Of a DNA stretch of 64,000 bases, positions 9,718 to 20,013 are shown piece by piece. Each line of letters starts with the position of its first letter. The stretch's first letter is position 1. The notes under the pieces were generated by a model. It did not search any database. It worked only from the letters and a program-made list of their open reading frames with translations, and was not told the DNA's origin. Source of the stretch: Collinsella aerofaciens (GTDB lineage: Bacteria > Actinomycetota > Coriobacteriia > Coriobacteriales > Coriobacteriaceae); assembly GCF_963360655.1 (NCBI RefSeq), contig NZ_OY725712.1:310001-374000 (forward strand), read 5' to 3'. The position numbers were made by a program, and so were the translations under genes.

Positions 9718-9765
9718 CACCTTTCCCCACCCCTTCCCCCACCCCGCCCCACCACTCCACTCCCA
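9705..9765 (-). promoter_or_regulatory. Candidate MraZ operator: TGGGG direct repeats
   Basis: Reading the minus strand, TGGGA (9761-9765) is followed by TGGGG at 9747-9751, 9737-9741, 9725-9729 and 9705-9709, with spacings of 14, 10, 12 and 20 nt. MraZ of E. coli binds TGGGN direct repeats at about 10-nt period upstream of mraZ, so autoregulation is inferred. The last repeat lies between the -35 and -10. Confidence 0.65.
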
Positions 9766-10082
9766 ATATGTTGTAAAACACCCCCGAGCATATGTTCGAA
9801 AACACAATATGTTGTGTTTACAGCAAAGGCGGGATGCCACCTGTAGAACCACGCCCGCGAACCTCAACCTTCAAGTTGACCTTGAGGCGATTTTTACGTC
9901 CCTTTACACACCGTTCACATCGCCCCCAAACTCCCCCACCCACGGTACACACGGCCCACCACCGCGTCGGTGTCTAGCGAAAAATGGGGTGGGCCCCAGA
10001 TTGCCCATGTGCGCAAAAGTGCGTCTCGGCAATCTGGGGCCCGTCCCCTTTAATTTTTATAAATATGCAGGTCAGCGAGGTG
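9766..10082. other. Intergenic gap between mraZ promoter and xerD
   Basis: No gene is seen. It holds a palindrome bounded by CCTCAA (9862-9867) and TTGAGG (9882-9887), and the long inverted repeat at 9986-10048, which ends xerD. The rest is C-rich sequence with no recognised content. Confidence 0.5.
9981..10053 (-). terminator. Long inverted repeat, probable xerD terminator
   Basis: Arms at 9986-10005 and 10028-10048 pair through GGGCCCCAGATTGCC and its complement, with outer GGGG/CCCC pairs. On the minus strand the stem is followed by ATTTTT (9981-9986), so it can terminate xerD. A T-rich run also follows on the plus strand. The outer part reads GGGGACGGG, the core shared with other intergenic repeats in this window. 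Confidence 0.65.
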
Positions 10083-11024
10083 CTAGCGATGTGCCAGCGG
10101 ATGCGCTGCCAGATAGACCTCGGTCAGTTGCGTGCGGTCGACATGCGTGTAGACCTGCGTGGTCGAAATATCGGCATGGCCCAAAATCTCCTGCAGCACA
10201 CGCAGGTCGGCACCACCCGCGAGCATGTGGGTGGCAAAGGAGTGTCGCAAGGTATGGGGGTGGAGCCCCACCAGCCCCACCTGACGCCCATACCGTTCGC
10301 ATATCGCATGCACGGCCTGGCGCGACAGGCGACGTCCGTTCTTATTTAAATAGACCGCCGAGGTCTCCGTCCCGTGAGCATGGGCGGCCAAGCGAGAACG
10401 TCCCTCAGTTACATAGAGCATCAGAGCTCGCGCCGCGCTTCCCACCAGCGGGGACAGGCGTTCCTTTGAGCCCTTACCGCGAACGAGTACAAAGCCATCG
10501 TCAATATGGATATCGCCCACATCGAGCCCCACCAACTCGCTCACACGCAAACCGCATCCGTAGAGCACTTCCAAGATGGCATGGTCGCGCAAGCCCATCT
10601 CGCCCTCGGGGAAGTCTTGATCGAGCAGAGCCGAGACATCCTCCACCGATAGATACTCCGGCAAACGCTCAGCCTTTTTAGGCAGGCGCAACGCCGCCGT
10701 TGGATTTTGGGCTACAGCCCCATCGCGCACCAAAAAGGCATGCAGGCCCTTCACGGCTGCAAGCGCACGCTCCACCGAGGCATCGGAATAGCCCCCATCG
10801 CGACGGTCGGCGACAAAGCCCTCCACGACCTGACGAGTCACCTCTTCAAAAGACACAATACCCGCCCGCTCCAGATAGGCGCAGTACGTCGTCAGGTCAC
10901 GACGATAGGCCGCAATCGTGTTGCGCGCCAAACCCCGCTCGACCGCGAGGTAATCGAGATACTCCCCCGCCGCCACGGCGAGCGACGAGGGAGTAGCTTC
11001 GGTATGTTCCTTATTCGCCGGCAC
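10083..11024 (-). CDS. xerD: Tyrosine recombinase XerC/XerD
   Basis: Site-specific recombinase of the chromosome dimer resolution type. From the GTG at 11024 it is 313 aa, the normal Xer length. The N-terminal SAM-like core-binding domain (YLDYLAVERGLARNTIAAYRRDL) is followed by the catalytic domain with Arg in GCGLRVSELVGL, HTLRHSFATHML (HxxR), LGHADISTTQVYTHV and its nucleophile Tyr. The frame stays open upstream into pyrG, so the start is uncertain; the GTG lies just after the pyrG stop. It is a housekeeping Xer rather than a phage integrase: no phage genes are nearby. Confidence 0.9.
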   Translation of the reverse strand: MPANKEHTEATPSSLAVAAGEYLDYLAVERGLARNTIAAYRRDLTTYCAYLERAGIVSFEEVTRQVVEGFVADRRDGGYSDASVERALAAVKGLHAFLVRDGAVAQNPTAALRLPKKAERLPEYLSVEDVSALLDQDFPEGEMGLRDHAILEVLYGCGLRVSELVGLDVGDIHIDDGFVLVRGKGSKERLSPLVGSAARALMLYVTEGRSRLAAHAHGTETSAVYLNKNGRRLSRQAVHAICERYGRQVGLVGLHPHTLRHSFATHMLAGGADLRVLQEILGHADISTTQVYTHVDRTQLTEVYLAAHPLAHR

Positions 11025-11026
11025 CC

Positions 11027-12694
<1,668 letters not shown>

Positions 12695-12808
12695 TTACCT
12701 GCGCTTCCCGTAGAAGTTGTTTATCCACATCTTACGGGTCTTCATTGTAATACTCGCGCCGCGGACCGTTCGCAATTTTTCTCGCGTGCGATTGCATTTC
12801 TCAATCTT

Positions 12809-12842
12809 GAAACAAAACGCCGCCCGGTTTCCCAGGCGGCGT
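12809..12842 (-). terminator. Intrinsic terminator after winged-helix gene
   Basis: An 8-bp stem (12817-12824 with 12835-12842) with a 10-nt loop is followed on the minus strand by TTTTGTTT. It lies 25 nt past the stop of the winged-helix gene. Confidence 0.75.
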
Positions 12843-12866
12843 CGCTATGGCAAGGGTTACATGCTG

Positions 12867-13205
12867 CTATCGATCAGCAACCTCGTCCTCAAGCATTTCT
12901 TGAACGAGCATGCCAGTACGGACGCCCTCAAGATACCACTCGCCACGTTCGGTGAGGCAAATGCCATTTGCAAGCTGACCGCCGTCGTCGCTATAACGCG
13001 AGACGGCATCAATCATGCCTTCGGAATCCAAGCGATCGATTGCGGCGCGGGCACGATACGGCGAAACCCCCACGCGTTCGGCAAGCGTTTTGCGCGAGAA
13101 ACCATACGGCCCGCCATTGTCTTCGGTTTGCTGGTCGATCTCCATCAACACCAGCACCTCGACACGCTTCATATCGTTGACACTCGCACGACCCTTGCCC
13201 GCCAT
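12867..13205 (-). CDS. Small winged-helix DNA-binding protein
   Basis: Protein of about 112 aa when started at the ATG at 13205, which has GAGGAGG about 6 nt upstream; the frame is open further upstream without a ribosome site. The sequence MKRVEVLVLMEIDQQ...GFSRKTLAERVGVSPYRARAAIDRLDSEGMID reads as a winged helix-turn-helix with a recognition helix around RARAAIDRL, followed by a wing. No ligand-binding domain is visible. The target is unknown; it stands alone with its own terminator. Confidence 0.7.
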   Translation of the reverse strand: MAGKGRASVNDMKRVEVLVLMEIDQQTEDNGGPYGFSRKTLAERVGVSPYRARAAIDRLDSEGMIDAVSRYSDDGGQLANGICLTERGEWYLEGVRTGMLVQEMLEDEVADR

Positions 13206-13393
13206 AGCAGCCTCCTCAAACCGAGCACGAGCATCTAACGCGCCGTGCGCGACCGACACACCTCACGATGGCAGGTAATATCCATCATGCGGCATCCCGC
13301 CAAGGATGAAACAGTTACGGTTATTGTATACCGCTCTAATTGTTTCTAGGCAGGTAAACGGCTATTTTTCGCCGAAATAGGCGCTTTATTGAT

Positions 13394-13427
13394 CAAAAAG
13401 CCGTACCGGGCGCTAACCCGATACGGC
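13394..13427 (-). terminator. Intrinsic terminator after DUF1846 gene
   Basis: A GC-rich hairpin at 13400-13427 (CCGTACCGGG pairing with CCCGATACGG, one mismatch) is followed on the minus strand by CTTTTTG. It lies 34 nt beyond the stop of the DUF1846 gene. Confidence 0.75.
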
Positions 13428-13461
13428 CAAAATGCAATGCAATTACCGCGATGCTTCAAAC

Positions 13462-14943
13462 TTAGCGATGGAAGAAACCACGGCGCTCAAACTTGGGCTC
13501 GCAGCACACGTTGATACCCAGTTTGCGCAGTACCGTCTCGTCCGTCGGCGAGATGATAACGCTAAAGAAAGCATCGCAACCGCGCAACTGCTCCAGGCCC
13601 GAAAGGACGCGAGCGGCCGTCTCACTCGTGGCCGAGGTGATCGACAGCGCCATAAGCGTCTCGTCGGTGTGGAGGCGCGGGTTTTTGCTGCCCAGGAAAT
13701 GCGTCTTGAGCTTGCTGATGGGCTCGATCGCTTCATCGCTAATGACCTCGAGCTCAAGGTCGACGCCCGAGACATGCTTGAGGGCGTTCATAATGAGCGA
13801 ACTTGCGGCGCCCAGGCGCGTGGAGGTCTTACCGGTCACCACGGAGCCATCGGGCATGACCATGGCACCCACGGGACCGCCCGTCAGCTGCTCCCTGGTG
13901 AGGGCCGCCGAGCGCGCCGGTGAGTAGTTCTTATCGATGCCGGCTTTCTTCATAATAATCTTGAGACGGTCGACTTGCTCATCGCCCACGCCGGTACGGC
14001 GCACATTTTCGACCGCGGTAAAGTAGCGGCGGACGATCTCCATCTTGGAAGCGTCGCGGCAGGCATCGTCATCGGTGATGGCAAAGCCAACCATATTGAC
14101 GCCCATGTCCGTAGGGCTCTGGTAGGGGCTCTTGCCCAGGATCTTTTCCATCAGGGCACGGACTACCGGGAAGGCCTCGACGTCGCGGTTGTAGTTGACC
14201 GTGGTCTTGTTGTAGGCCTCAAGGTGGAAGGAGTCGATGATGTTGGCGTCATCGAGGTCTGCCGTGGCGGCCTCGTAGGCAATGTTGACCGGATGCGTAA
14301 GGGGCAGATTCCAAACCGGGAAGGTCTCGAATTTGGCATAGCCGGCGGCCGTGCCATGCTTGTGCTCGTGATAGAGCTGAGACAGGCAGGTGGCAAGCTT
14401 GCCCGAGCCAGGACCGGGGGCAGTGACCACGACGAGCGGTCGGGTGGTCTCGACAAACTCGTTCTTGCCGTAGCCATCATCGGACACGATCAGATCGACA
14501 TCGTGCGGGTAGCCCTCGATGGGATAGTGCAGCTTGGCAGGAATGCCGAGCGCGTTCAGGCGGTTGCGGAACACATCGGCAGCAGGCTGGCCGGCGTACT
14601 GGGTGATGACCACAGCCGCGACGGCAAAGCCGTTGCCGCGGAACAAGTCAACCAGGCGCAGCACATCCTCGTCATAGGTAATGCCAAGGTCACCGCGAGC
14701 CTTGTTTTTCTCGATATGGTTCGCGTTGATCGCGATGATAACCTCGACATCGTCGGCGATGCTCTTGAGCATGCGGAACTTGCTGTCCGGTTCAAAACCC
14801 GGCAGCACGCGGCTCGCATGATAGTCATCGAACAGCTTGCCGCCAAACTCCAAATAGAGCTTGCCACCAAACTGTGAGATGCGCTCCTTAATGTGAGCAG
14901 CCTGCAGCTCGATATACTTCGCATTGTCGAAACCCTGGCGCAT
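13462..14943 (-). CDS. DUF1846 family protein
   Basis: Cytoplasmic protein of about 493 aa (ATG at 14943, GGGAG about 8 nt upstream). The sequence is typical of the DUF1846 family: it starts GFDNAKYIELQAAHIKERI, has KLYLEFGGKLFDDYHASRVLPGF near the N terminus and VTAPGPGSGKLATCLSQLYHEH in the middle, which resembles a phosphate-binding loop. Structures of family members are known but, as far as I recall, the reaction is not. It has its own terminator and no obvious partner genes. Confidence 0.9.
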   Translation of the reverse strand: MRQGFDNAKYIELQAAHIKERISQFGGKLYLEFGGKLFDDYHASRVLPGFEPDSKFRMLKSIADDVEVIIAINANHIEKNKARGDLGITYDEDVLRLVDLFRGNGFAVAAVVITQYAGQPAADVFRNRLNALGIPAKLHYPIEGYPHDVDLIVSDDGYGKNEFVETTRPLVVVTAPGPGSGKLATCLSQLYHEHKHGTAAGYAKFETFPVWNLPLTHPVNIAYEAATADLDDANIIDSFHLEAYNKTTVNYNRDVEAFPVVRALMEKILGKSPYQSPTDMGVNMVGFAITDDDACRDASKMEIVRRYFTAVENVRRTGVGDEQVDRLKIIMKKAGIDKNYSPARSAALTREQLTGGPVGAMVMPDGSVVTGKTSTRLGAASSLIMNALKHVSGVDLELEVISDEAIEPISKLKTHFLGSKNPRLHTDETLMALSITSATSETAARVLSGLEQLRGCDAFFSVIISPTDETVLRKLGINVCCEPKFERRGFFHR

Positions 14944-15050
14944 GTATGGCTCCCGTCCCGTTTCCAATTAATGTTCTAGGCGATTATAACGGAGCAGACC
15001 CTCCCCAACGCCCAAGCAATCAACTGGCACCAACCAAACACGTCATCGAT

Positions 15051-15119
15051 AAGTTGCGGTGGAATAGTTCCCGTTTAACCCCTCAAGACGGCCAAACAGG
15101 AACGATTCCACCGCAACTT
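15051..15119. repeat. Long inverted repeat, 26-nt arms
   Basis: Arms at 15051-15076 and 15094-15119 are complementary over 26 positions with 2 mismatches around a 17-nt loop. It lies upstream of the DUF1846 gene and downstream of the permease gene. It has no T-tract like a standard terminator. Confidence 0.75.
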
Positions 15120-15193
15120 CCCCTTTTTGGTTCAAACAAACCTGGCCTTTGTATCAATAATGGAAACGTCGCAGGTGGAGCATAAGTCAGCGA

Positions 15194-15291
15194 AAGCCCG
15201 CCAGAGCGAGCAAGGTGACGTGAAAGAGGAGGGCATAGGCCTTTTGGCCATGCCCGACGATTGAACGTCAGATTGCCGCTCTGGCGGGCTT
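15194..15291. ncRNA. Nested hairpin, possible structured RNA
   Basis: An outer 15-bp perfect stem (15194-15208 with 15277-15291) encloses a TGACGT/ACGTCA stem and an inner GGGCAT/ATGCCC plus GGCC/GGCC stem-loop near 15230-15253. The stacked stems separated by small internal loops look like a folded RNA or a DNA-hairpin element. No known family is recognised. Confidence 0.4.
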
Positions 15292-15303
15292 GCAGCGTCG
15301 AGC

Positions 15304-15371
15304 GGTTCCGGCGTTTGGTAAAACGCCGGAACACAAGAGCGCCCCCTCCCGCGCACGGAACGGGAGGGGGC
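15304..15371. repeat. Two strong tandem hairpins
   Basis: A perfect 12-bp stem with 4-nt loop (15304-15331) is followed by a 10-bp CCCCCTCCCG/CGGGAGGGGG stem (15344-15371). They lie 3' of the permease gene on its transcript and could end it, although no T-tract follows. Confidence 0.55.
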
Positions 15372-15473
15372 TAAAGGTAGGAGTCTACCGGTGGGTTTAC
15401 CCCACCGGACAGACGATGACCAAATGATCCTTTACAGGATCGTCAAGGTTTCCGTGGGGTACCCGTTGGGTAC

Positions 15474-16952
15474 TTAGAGCAACACGCAGGCGACGGTCAG
15501 GATGATGGCGCAGACGACGGAGAGCGCGACGATGAGCTTAAGGGCAAACTTGAGCCAGGTCGTCCACTCGATCTTGGCCAGGGCGAGACCGCCCATGATG
15601 GCGCCGGAGGTCGGGGTGAACAGGTTCACGACACCGATGGCGGCGGAGAAGATCATGACCATGACCTCGGGCGAGAAGCCGAGCTTAACAGCCAGCGGTC
15701 CCATGATGGGCATGGAGACGGTAGCCATACCGGAGGTCGAGGGGATCAGGAAGGACAGGCCGAAGTAGACCAGGAAGCTCATGGGAGCGAAGATTACGCC
15801 GGACAGGCCAGCCAGGGCATTGGCGGCAGCGTCGAGGACGAAAACGTAGAGACCGGTGTTAGCCATGAGGACGGAGATGCCACGGGCGAGGGCGATGACG
15901 AGAACAACGGACATCATGTCAGCAGCGCCGGTGATGAAGGTGTTAACGATCTGCTTCTCGGACAGGCCACCGATGATACCGATAAGGACGGCCATGAGGA
16001 AGAACCAGGTGGAAGCCTCGTCGAAGTACCACTGGCCAATGGGCAGGCCGGTGATCAGGGCAGACCAGCCCTGGACGACGGCGTTACCGTCGGCGTCGTA
16101 GACAGCGCCAGCGTCGAAGAAGTTGGCGACGCCCTCGTTGAGGTCGGCCAGCGGAATGAAGCCGACGATCATGACGACGAAGGTGAAGGCGAAGGCAATC
16201 AGAACACCCTTCTGACGACCGGTGAGCTTGACCTCCTTGTGGACCTCGGAAGCAGCCTTGCCGTGAGCCTCTTCGGCGTCCTTGAGCTCCTGCATCGACA
16301 GGATGGTGGAACCCTTGTCAGCCTTGACCTTCTTGGCGTAGCTCATCACGAAGAAGATGGACATAGCGGTAGTGGCAATCCACAGGACGGCACCGAGGCC
16401 GATGATGATGGACTGGTTGACCTCAATGCCAACGCCGGTCAGAGCGTCGACGGCAGCGCCGACGGCGAACGGGTTAACCGTGGAGCCCAGGCAGCCGCAG
16501 CCAGCGCCGAGCAGGACGGTAGCGGCACCGACCATGGGGTCGAAGCCAGCGGCCATCATGGTAGCGGCGAGCAGGGCGTAGAAGGGAACGGTCTCCTCGC
16601 ACATACCATAGGTGGTACCACCGAGGGAGAAGATGAGCATCAGCACGGGAATGAGCATAATCTCGTTGCCCTTAAGCTTCTGCACCAGAACGGCGATGCC
16701 GTTGTCCAGGGCGCCGGTCTCGGTCATCATGCCGAGGAAGCCGCCCAGGATCATAACGAAGAGGCAGACGGGCAGAGCGTCAGCGAAGCCCAGGATCGGG
16801 GCGGTGCAGAAATCGCTCAGACGGGCTGCGGTAACCGCGCCGCCGGACGTGCCGGAGACGATAACGGTAATCACTGCAACAATTGCCAGCAGAGCTAGAA
16901 GAATGGTGAACGATGAAGGCATACCGCGCTTTTTCTTAGCGGTCTCAGTCAT
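15474..16952 (-). CDS. YfcC-family permease, probable arginine/ornithine exchanger
   Basis: Polytopic membrane protein of about 492 aa with some 12 hydrophobic segments, a cytoplasmic loop rich in charged residues near the middle (KKVKADKGSTILSMQELKDAEEAH), and the YfcC/DcuC-type motif IPSTSGMATVSMPIMGPLA. ATG at 16952 is preferred because GGGGGG lies 9 nt upstream. It follows arginine deiminase and ornithine carbamoyltransferase on the same strand, so arginine uptake coupled to ornithine export is inferred from context; the substrate is not visible in the sequence. Confidence 0.8.
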   Translation of the reverse strand: MTETAKKKRGMPSSFTILLALLAIVAVITVIVSGTSGGAVTAARLSDFCTAPILGFADALPVCLFVMILGGFLGMMTETGALDNGIAVLVQKLKGNEIMLIPVLMLIFSLGGTTYGMCEETVPFYALLAATMMAAGFDPMVGAATVLLGAGCGCLGSTVNPFAVGAAVDALTGVGIEVNQSIIIGLGAVLWIATTAMSIFFVMSYAKKVKADKGSTILSMQELKDAEEAHGKAASEVHKEVKLTGRQKGVLIAFAFTFVVMIVGFIPLADLNEGVANFFDAGAVYDADGNAVVQGWSALITGLPIGQWYFDEASTWFFLMAVLIGIIGGLSEKQIVNTFITGAADMMSVVLVIALARGISVLMANTGLYVFVLDAAANALAGLSGVIFAPMSFLVYFGLSFLIPSTSGMATVSMPIMGPLAVKLGFSPEVMVMIFSAAIGVVNLFTPTSGAIMGGLALAKIEWTTWLKFALKLIVALSVVCAIILTVACVLL

Positions 16953-17053
16953 GGTTCTCATCCCCCCTTCATAAATCATTTAACTTTCTCGCGCGAAGCG
17001 GATCTTCCGTGCCGTGCCCACCGCCCGACGCGAGATATTTACCAGACAAAGCC

Positions 17054-17083
17054 GCTCGGGGTGTGCAGCAATACACCCCGAGC
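17054..17083 (-). terminator. Hairpin between OTC and permease genes
   Basis: An 11-bp perfect stem (GCTCGGGGTGT with its complement, 17054-17064 and 17073-17083) follows the OTC stop by 16 nt. The minus strand continues GGCTTTGT, a weak T-tract, so it may attenuate rather than fully stop transcription into the permease gene. Confidence 0.55.
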
Positions 17084-17099
17084 GAGATGCTAGATGCTC

Positions 17100-18095
17100 T
17101 TACTTGAGCGTGGCGTACATGACAGCCTTGATGGTGTGCATGCGGTTCTCGGCCTCGTCGAAGACCTTGGAAGCGGGGCTCTCGAAGACCTCGTCGGTGA
17201 CCTCCTGCTCGGTGATGCCGAACTGCTCGCACTTCTCGGCGCCAATCGTGGTGTTGGTGTCGTGGAAGCTGGGCAGGCAGTGCAGGAAGATGGCACCCGG
17301 GTTGGCCATAGCCATGACCTCGGAGGTAACGCGATACGGGGTGAGCTGAGCGATGCGCTCGGCCCAGACCTCATCGGGCTCGCCCATGGAGACCCACACA
17401 TCGGTGTAGATAACGTCGGCACCGGTGACGCCGTCCTTGACGTCAGTGGTCAGTTTGATGGTGCAGCCGTTGGCCTCGGCGATGGGCTTGCAGGCCTCGA
17501 TGACGTCGTCAGCGGGCATGCACTCCTCGGGGCCGCAGGCCACGAAGTTCATGCCGAGCTTGGAGCAGACAACCATGAGGGAGCGAGCGACATTGTTCTT
17601 GCAGTCGCCCATGAAGACGAGGGTCTTGCCCTTGATGTCGTAGTTGAAGTTCTCCTGGACGGTCAGGATGTCGGCGAGCATCTGGGTGGGGTGCCACTCG
17701 GTGGTCAGGCCGTTCCAGACAGGCACGCCGGACTTAGCAGCGAGCTCCTCGACGTCGTCCTGGGCAAAGCCACGGAACTCGATGCCGTCATACATGCGGC
17801 CGAGAACGCGGGCGGTGTCCTCGATGGACTCCTTCTTGCCCATCTGCGACGAACCGGGATCGAGGTAGGTGACGCCCATGCCCAGATCCATGCCGCCGAC
17901 CTCGAAGGCGCAGCGGGTACGAGTGGAGGTCTTCTGGAAGAGCAGAACGATGTTCTTGCCCTCGAGATAGCGGTGCGGAACGCCAGCGCGCTTCATGTCC
18001 TTGAAGTTCTTGGAAAGCTTGAGCAGGTACTCGATCTCCTCGGTGGAGAGGTCGAGGAGCTTGAGGAAGCTACGGCCGGAGAGGTTAACACCCAT
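17100..18095 (-). CDS. arcB: Ornithine carbamoyltransferase (catabolic, ADI pathway)
   Basis: Converts citrulline and phosphate to ornithine and carbamoyl phosphate in the arginine deiminase pathway. The 331-aa protein has the carbamoyl-phosphate motif [26 protein letters not shown] and the HCLPSFHD motif containing the active Cys. The ATG at 18095 has GAAAGGAAAC upstream; earlier in-frame codons lack a ribosome site. Lying directly 3' of arcA and 5' of the permease marks it as catabolic. No carbamate kinase gene is present in the window. Confidence 0.93.
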   Translation of the reverse strand: MGVNLSGRSFLKLLDLSTEEIEYLLKLSKNFKDMKRAGVPHRYLEGKNIVLLFQKTSTRTRCAFEVGGMDLGMGVTYLDPGSSQMGKKESIEDTARVLGRMYDGIEFRGFAQDDVEELAAKSGVPVWNGLTTEWHPTQMLADILTVQENFNYDIKGKTLVFMGDCKNNVARSLMVVCSKLGMNFVACGPEECMPADDVIEACKPIAEANGCTIKLTTDVKDGVTGADVIYTDVWVSMGEPDEVWAERIAQLTPYRVTSEVMAMANPGAIFLHCLPSFHDTNTTIGAEKCEQFGITEQEVTDEVFESPASKVFDEAENRMHTIKAVMYATLK

Positions 18096-18140
18096 GGTTC
18101 GTTTCCTTTCGAAAAAATGAATTACGTAAGTATTAGTGTT

Positions 18141-18188
18141 GCCCGTTTGACGGGCGAAACCGGTGCGGTTGTAGGGGGACCGCACCGG
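18141..18188 (-). repeat. Intra-operon hairpins between arcA copy 1 and OTC
   Basis: Two stems lie in the 105-nt gap: a 10-bp perfect stem at 18160-18188 and a 5-bp stem at 18141-18155. No T-tract follows, so they may stabilise or separate the arcA and OTC messages. Confidence 0.5.
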
Positions 18189-18199
18189 AAACGGAAAGA

Positions 18200-19466
18200 C
18201 TTAGAGGTCCTCGCGCCAGAAGGGCATGCTCATGCAGCGCGGGCCGCCGCGGCCGCGGGAGAGCTCGGCGGAGGGCACGACGAGAAGGTCCAGGCCCTCC
18301 TTGTACAGCACGTCGTTGGTGACGGTGTTGCGGGCGTAGACGCAGATCTTGCCGGGCTCGACGCACAGGGTGTTGGAGCCGTCGTTCCACTGCTCGCGGG
18401 AGGCCGCGATCGGGTCGCCGCCGCCGCAGGGGATCAGCTTGACCTGGTCGACGCCGGTGGCGTCCTCCAGGACGTGCTCGAGGGTGTCCTCGATCAGGCG
18501 GATGTTCACGTCGCCCGGGTTCTTGCCGGCGGTCAGCTCGTAGACGCGCAGGGTGCCCATGATGGCGGGGTGGATCGTGAACTTATCGACGTCGATCTGG
18601 GTGAAGACCGTGTCGAGGTGCATGAAGGCGCGCGAGACCGGGATGTCGAAGGCCAGGATGCGCTCGACCTTGGAGTCGGAGTTCCAGAAGATGTTCTGGG
18701 CCATGACGTCGATAGCGGCGGCCTGGGTGCGCTGGGAGATGCCGACGGCGAGGGTCTTCTCGTTGATGTTCAGCACGTCGCCGCCCTCGGTGTGGAACTG
18801 GCAGTCGCGGCGGAAGTACAGGGAGACGTCCTTGTAGTCGGGGTGGTACTTGAAGACGTACTTGCCGTACAGGGTCTCGCGGTTGCGGGTGACCGAGTAC
18901 ATGCGGTTGAGGTTGACGCCCTCGCCGACGACCGCGAACGGGTCGCGGGTGAAGTAGAGGTTGGGCATCGGGTCGATGATCAGGTCGGACTCGGACTCGG
19001 AGTTGACCAGGGAGTCGAGGGTCGTGGACGCCGTGAGGGGCATGTCGATCTCGGCCTTGGTCATGCCGGCCATGGTCTTCTTGACGAACTCGAGGTTGTC
19101 CTCGATGGAGTCCAGCTTCTCGCGGACGATCTGCGGCATGTGCTGGCCGCGGATGCCGGCCTCGGCGATGTACTGGTCGGTGAACTCGGCGCGGGCGCCG
19201 GGGACCTGGTCGAACACCTCGGCGACGAGGTTCTCGAGGTAGAGGACCTCCACGCCCTGGTCCCTCAGGATCTGGGCGAAGGTGTCGTGCTCCTGCTGTG
19301 CGACCTCCAGGAACGGGACGTCGTCGAACAGGAGTCGCTCGAGCTCGTCGGGCGGCAGGTTGAGGAGCTCGTCGCCGGGACGGTGCAGGCAGACCTTCCT
19401 GAGCTTGCCGATCTCGGAAGGCACGTGCAGACCTTTCGTCATGGCCTCCTACCTTTCTTTCGGGCC
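18200..19466. repeat. 1,267-bp direct repeat, copy 1 (arcA)
   Basis: By eye this block matches 21287-22553 base for base (constant offset 3,087). It starts one base before the arcA stop codon and ends 24 nt upstream of its ATG. Beyond each edge the two copies diverge sharply. Confidence 0.9.
18201..19442 (-). CDS. arcA: Arginine deiminase, copy 1
   Basis: Hydrolyses arginine to citrulline and ammonia, the first step of the ADI pathway that yields ATP and neutralises acid. It is 413 aa. Visible landmarks are the N-terminal EIGKLRKVCLHRPG, FTRDPFAVVG, the HLDTVFTQID stretch with catalytic His/Asp, and the nucleophile Cys in GGPRCMSMPF near the C terminus. AGGTAGGAGG precedes the ATG. It heads an arcA-OTC-permease unit. 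Its coding sequence is identical to the copy at 21288-22529. Confidence 0.97.
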   Translation of the reverse strand: MTKGLHVPSEIGKLRKVCLHRPGDELLNLPPDELERLLFDDVPFLEVAQQEHDTFAQILRDQGVEVLYLENLVAEVFDQVPGARAEFTDQYIAEAGIRGQHMPQIVREKLDSIEDNLEFVKKTMAGMTKAEIDMPLTASTTLDSLVNSESESDLIIDPMPNLYFTRDPFAVVGEGVNLNRMYSVTRNRETLYGKYVFKYHPDYKDVSLYFRRDCQFHTEGGDVLNINEKTLAVGISQRTQAAAIDVMAQNIFWNSDSKVERILAFDIPVSRAFMHLDTVFTQIDVDKFTIHPAIMGTLRVYELTAGKNPGDVNIRLIEDTLEHVLEDATGVDQVKLIPCGGGDPIAASREQWNDGSNTLCVEPGKICVYARNTVTNDVLYKEGLDLLVVPSAELSRGRGGPRCMSMPFWREDL

Positions 19467-19524
19467 CCTGTCAGGGCCGATTCGTTAGCGCCCCTCCGTG
19501 TGAGGCGTTATTGCTGACGACATA

Positions 19525-19590
19525 TTTATATCCAAAATCAGTCCATACTTCCACCTCGCCCCCGAACGGTTTTATATGAGGGGTGAACGG
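19525..19590 (-). promoter_or_regulatory. arcA copy 1 promoter with phased CCGTTC repeats
   Basis: On the minus strand CCGTTCA (19584-19590) and CCGTTCG (19563-19569) are 21 nt apart, followed by a conserved GGGGCGAGGTGGAA and a -10-like TATAAA (19525-19530). The arrangement and these blocks are kept in copy 2 although neighbouring bases are not, which marks them as regulatory. The poor -35 (TGGAAG) suggests an activator. Confidence 0.55.
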
Positions 19591-19820
19591 CATACACATA
19601 TACTTCACGCATGGCACACTTTGATTTAATAAAGTGTATTTACGTGCTTAAACGCCTTTTTAACCGAAAAATCAATTGAAACTAATCTTTATTAAACCAC
19701 CCTCAAATTGCATATTTCGCGCAACGATATGAATAGAATTCGCAATTCTCGCTGTGTCTCAACCATTTTGATTTTTATTCAGAAAGAAGTTCGTCCTATT
19801 CATTTTTGGCAAACAGATTA

Positions 19821-19848
19821 CCGTTTACCAGACGTTGGATACCGTTCA
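19821..19848 (+). promoter_or_regulatory. Third CCGTTYA direct repeat pair
   Basis: CCGTTTA at 19821-19827 and CCGTTCA at 19842-19848 have the same 21-nt period as the two arcA operators, but lie on the opposite strand about 230 bp upstream of the copy 1 operator. No plus-strand gene follows. Confidence 0.4.
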
Positions 19849-19925
19849 CCGGAAGCTCAGTATAAGGCCCAGCGAATACCGGCTCGCTTTACGGCCTCAT
19901 TTGTAACAACTTGACTTCTCGGTAT

Positions 19926-19962
19926 AGAAAAAAGTCCCGCTCCCCTCATGGGAAACGGGACT
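19926..19962 (-). terminator. Intrinsic terminator after aminotransferase gene
   Basis: AGTCCCG pairs with CGGGACT (19933-19962) around an inner TCCC/GGGA stem, and the minus strand continues with six T. It lies about 50 nt past the aminotransferase stop. Confidence 0.8.
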
Positions 19963-20013
19963 GTTATCGATAATCGTAGATAGATTTGAGCGGCTTTGAG
20001 AGCCGTCGGAATC

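Larger units (their letters stand above)
14944..15473. other. 530-bp gap packed with hairpins
   Basis: No coding sequence is apparent. In order it contains an inverted repeat with 26-nt arms (15051-15119), a 98-nt nested hairpin (15194-15291), a 12-bp perfect stem (15304-15331), a 10-bp stem (15344-15371), an 8-bp stem (15387-15407) and a 5-bp stem (15427-15442). The promoter of the DUF1846 gene must lie here too. Confidence 0.6.
19443..20013. other. 570-bp gap: arcA promoter region and AT-rich spacer
   Basis: The first 150 bp hold the arcA leader, a -10-like TATAAA and the CCGTTC repeats. 19591-19920 is AT-rich with no convincing gene; it holds another CCGTTTA/CCGTTCA pair at 19821-19848. 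The aminotransferase terminator lies at 19926-19962. Confidence 0.55.

Noticed and set aside
10083-11024. Phage or island integrase
   Set aside because: The tyrosine recombinase has Xer length and motifs, sits next to pyrG and the dcw cluster, and no phage genes or attachment repeats are nearby.
15304-15442. CRISPR array from the row of repeats
   Set aside because: The hairpins differ from each other in sequence; there is no repeated unit with spacers and no cas gene.
17094-19517. A very long open frame on the plus strand across OTC and arcA, repeated at 21279-22673
   Set aside because: It is antisense to genes with intact catalytic motifs, is rich in repeated Asp/Val/Gly/Leu as expected from codon-bias shadowing, and has no ribosome site.
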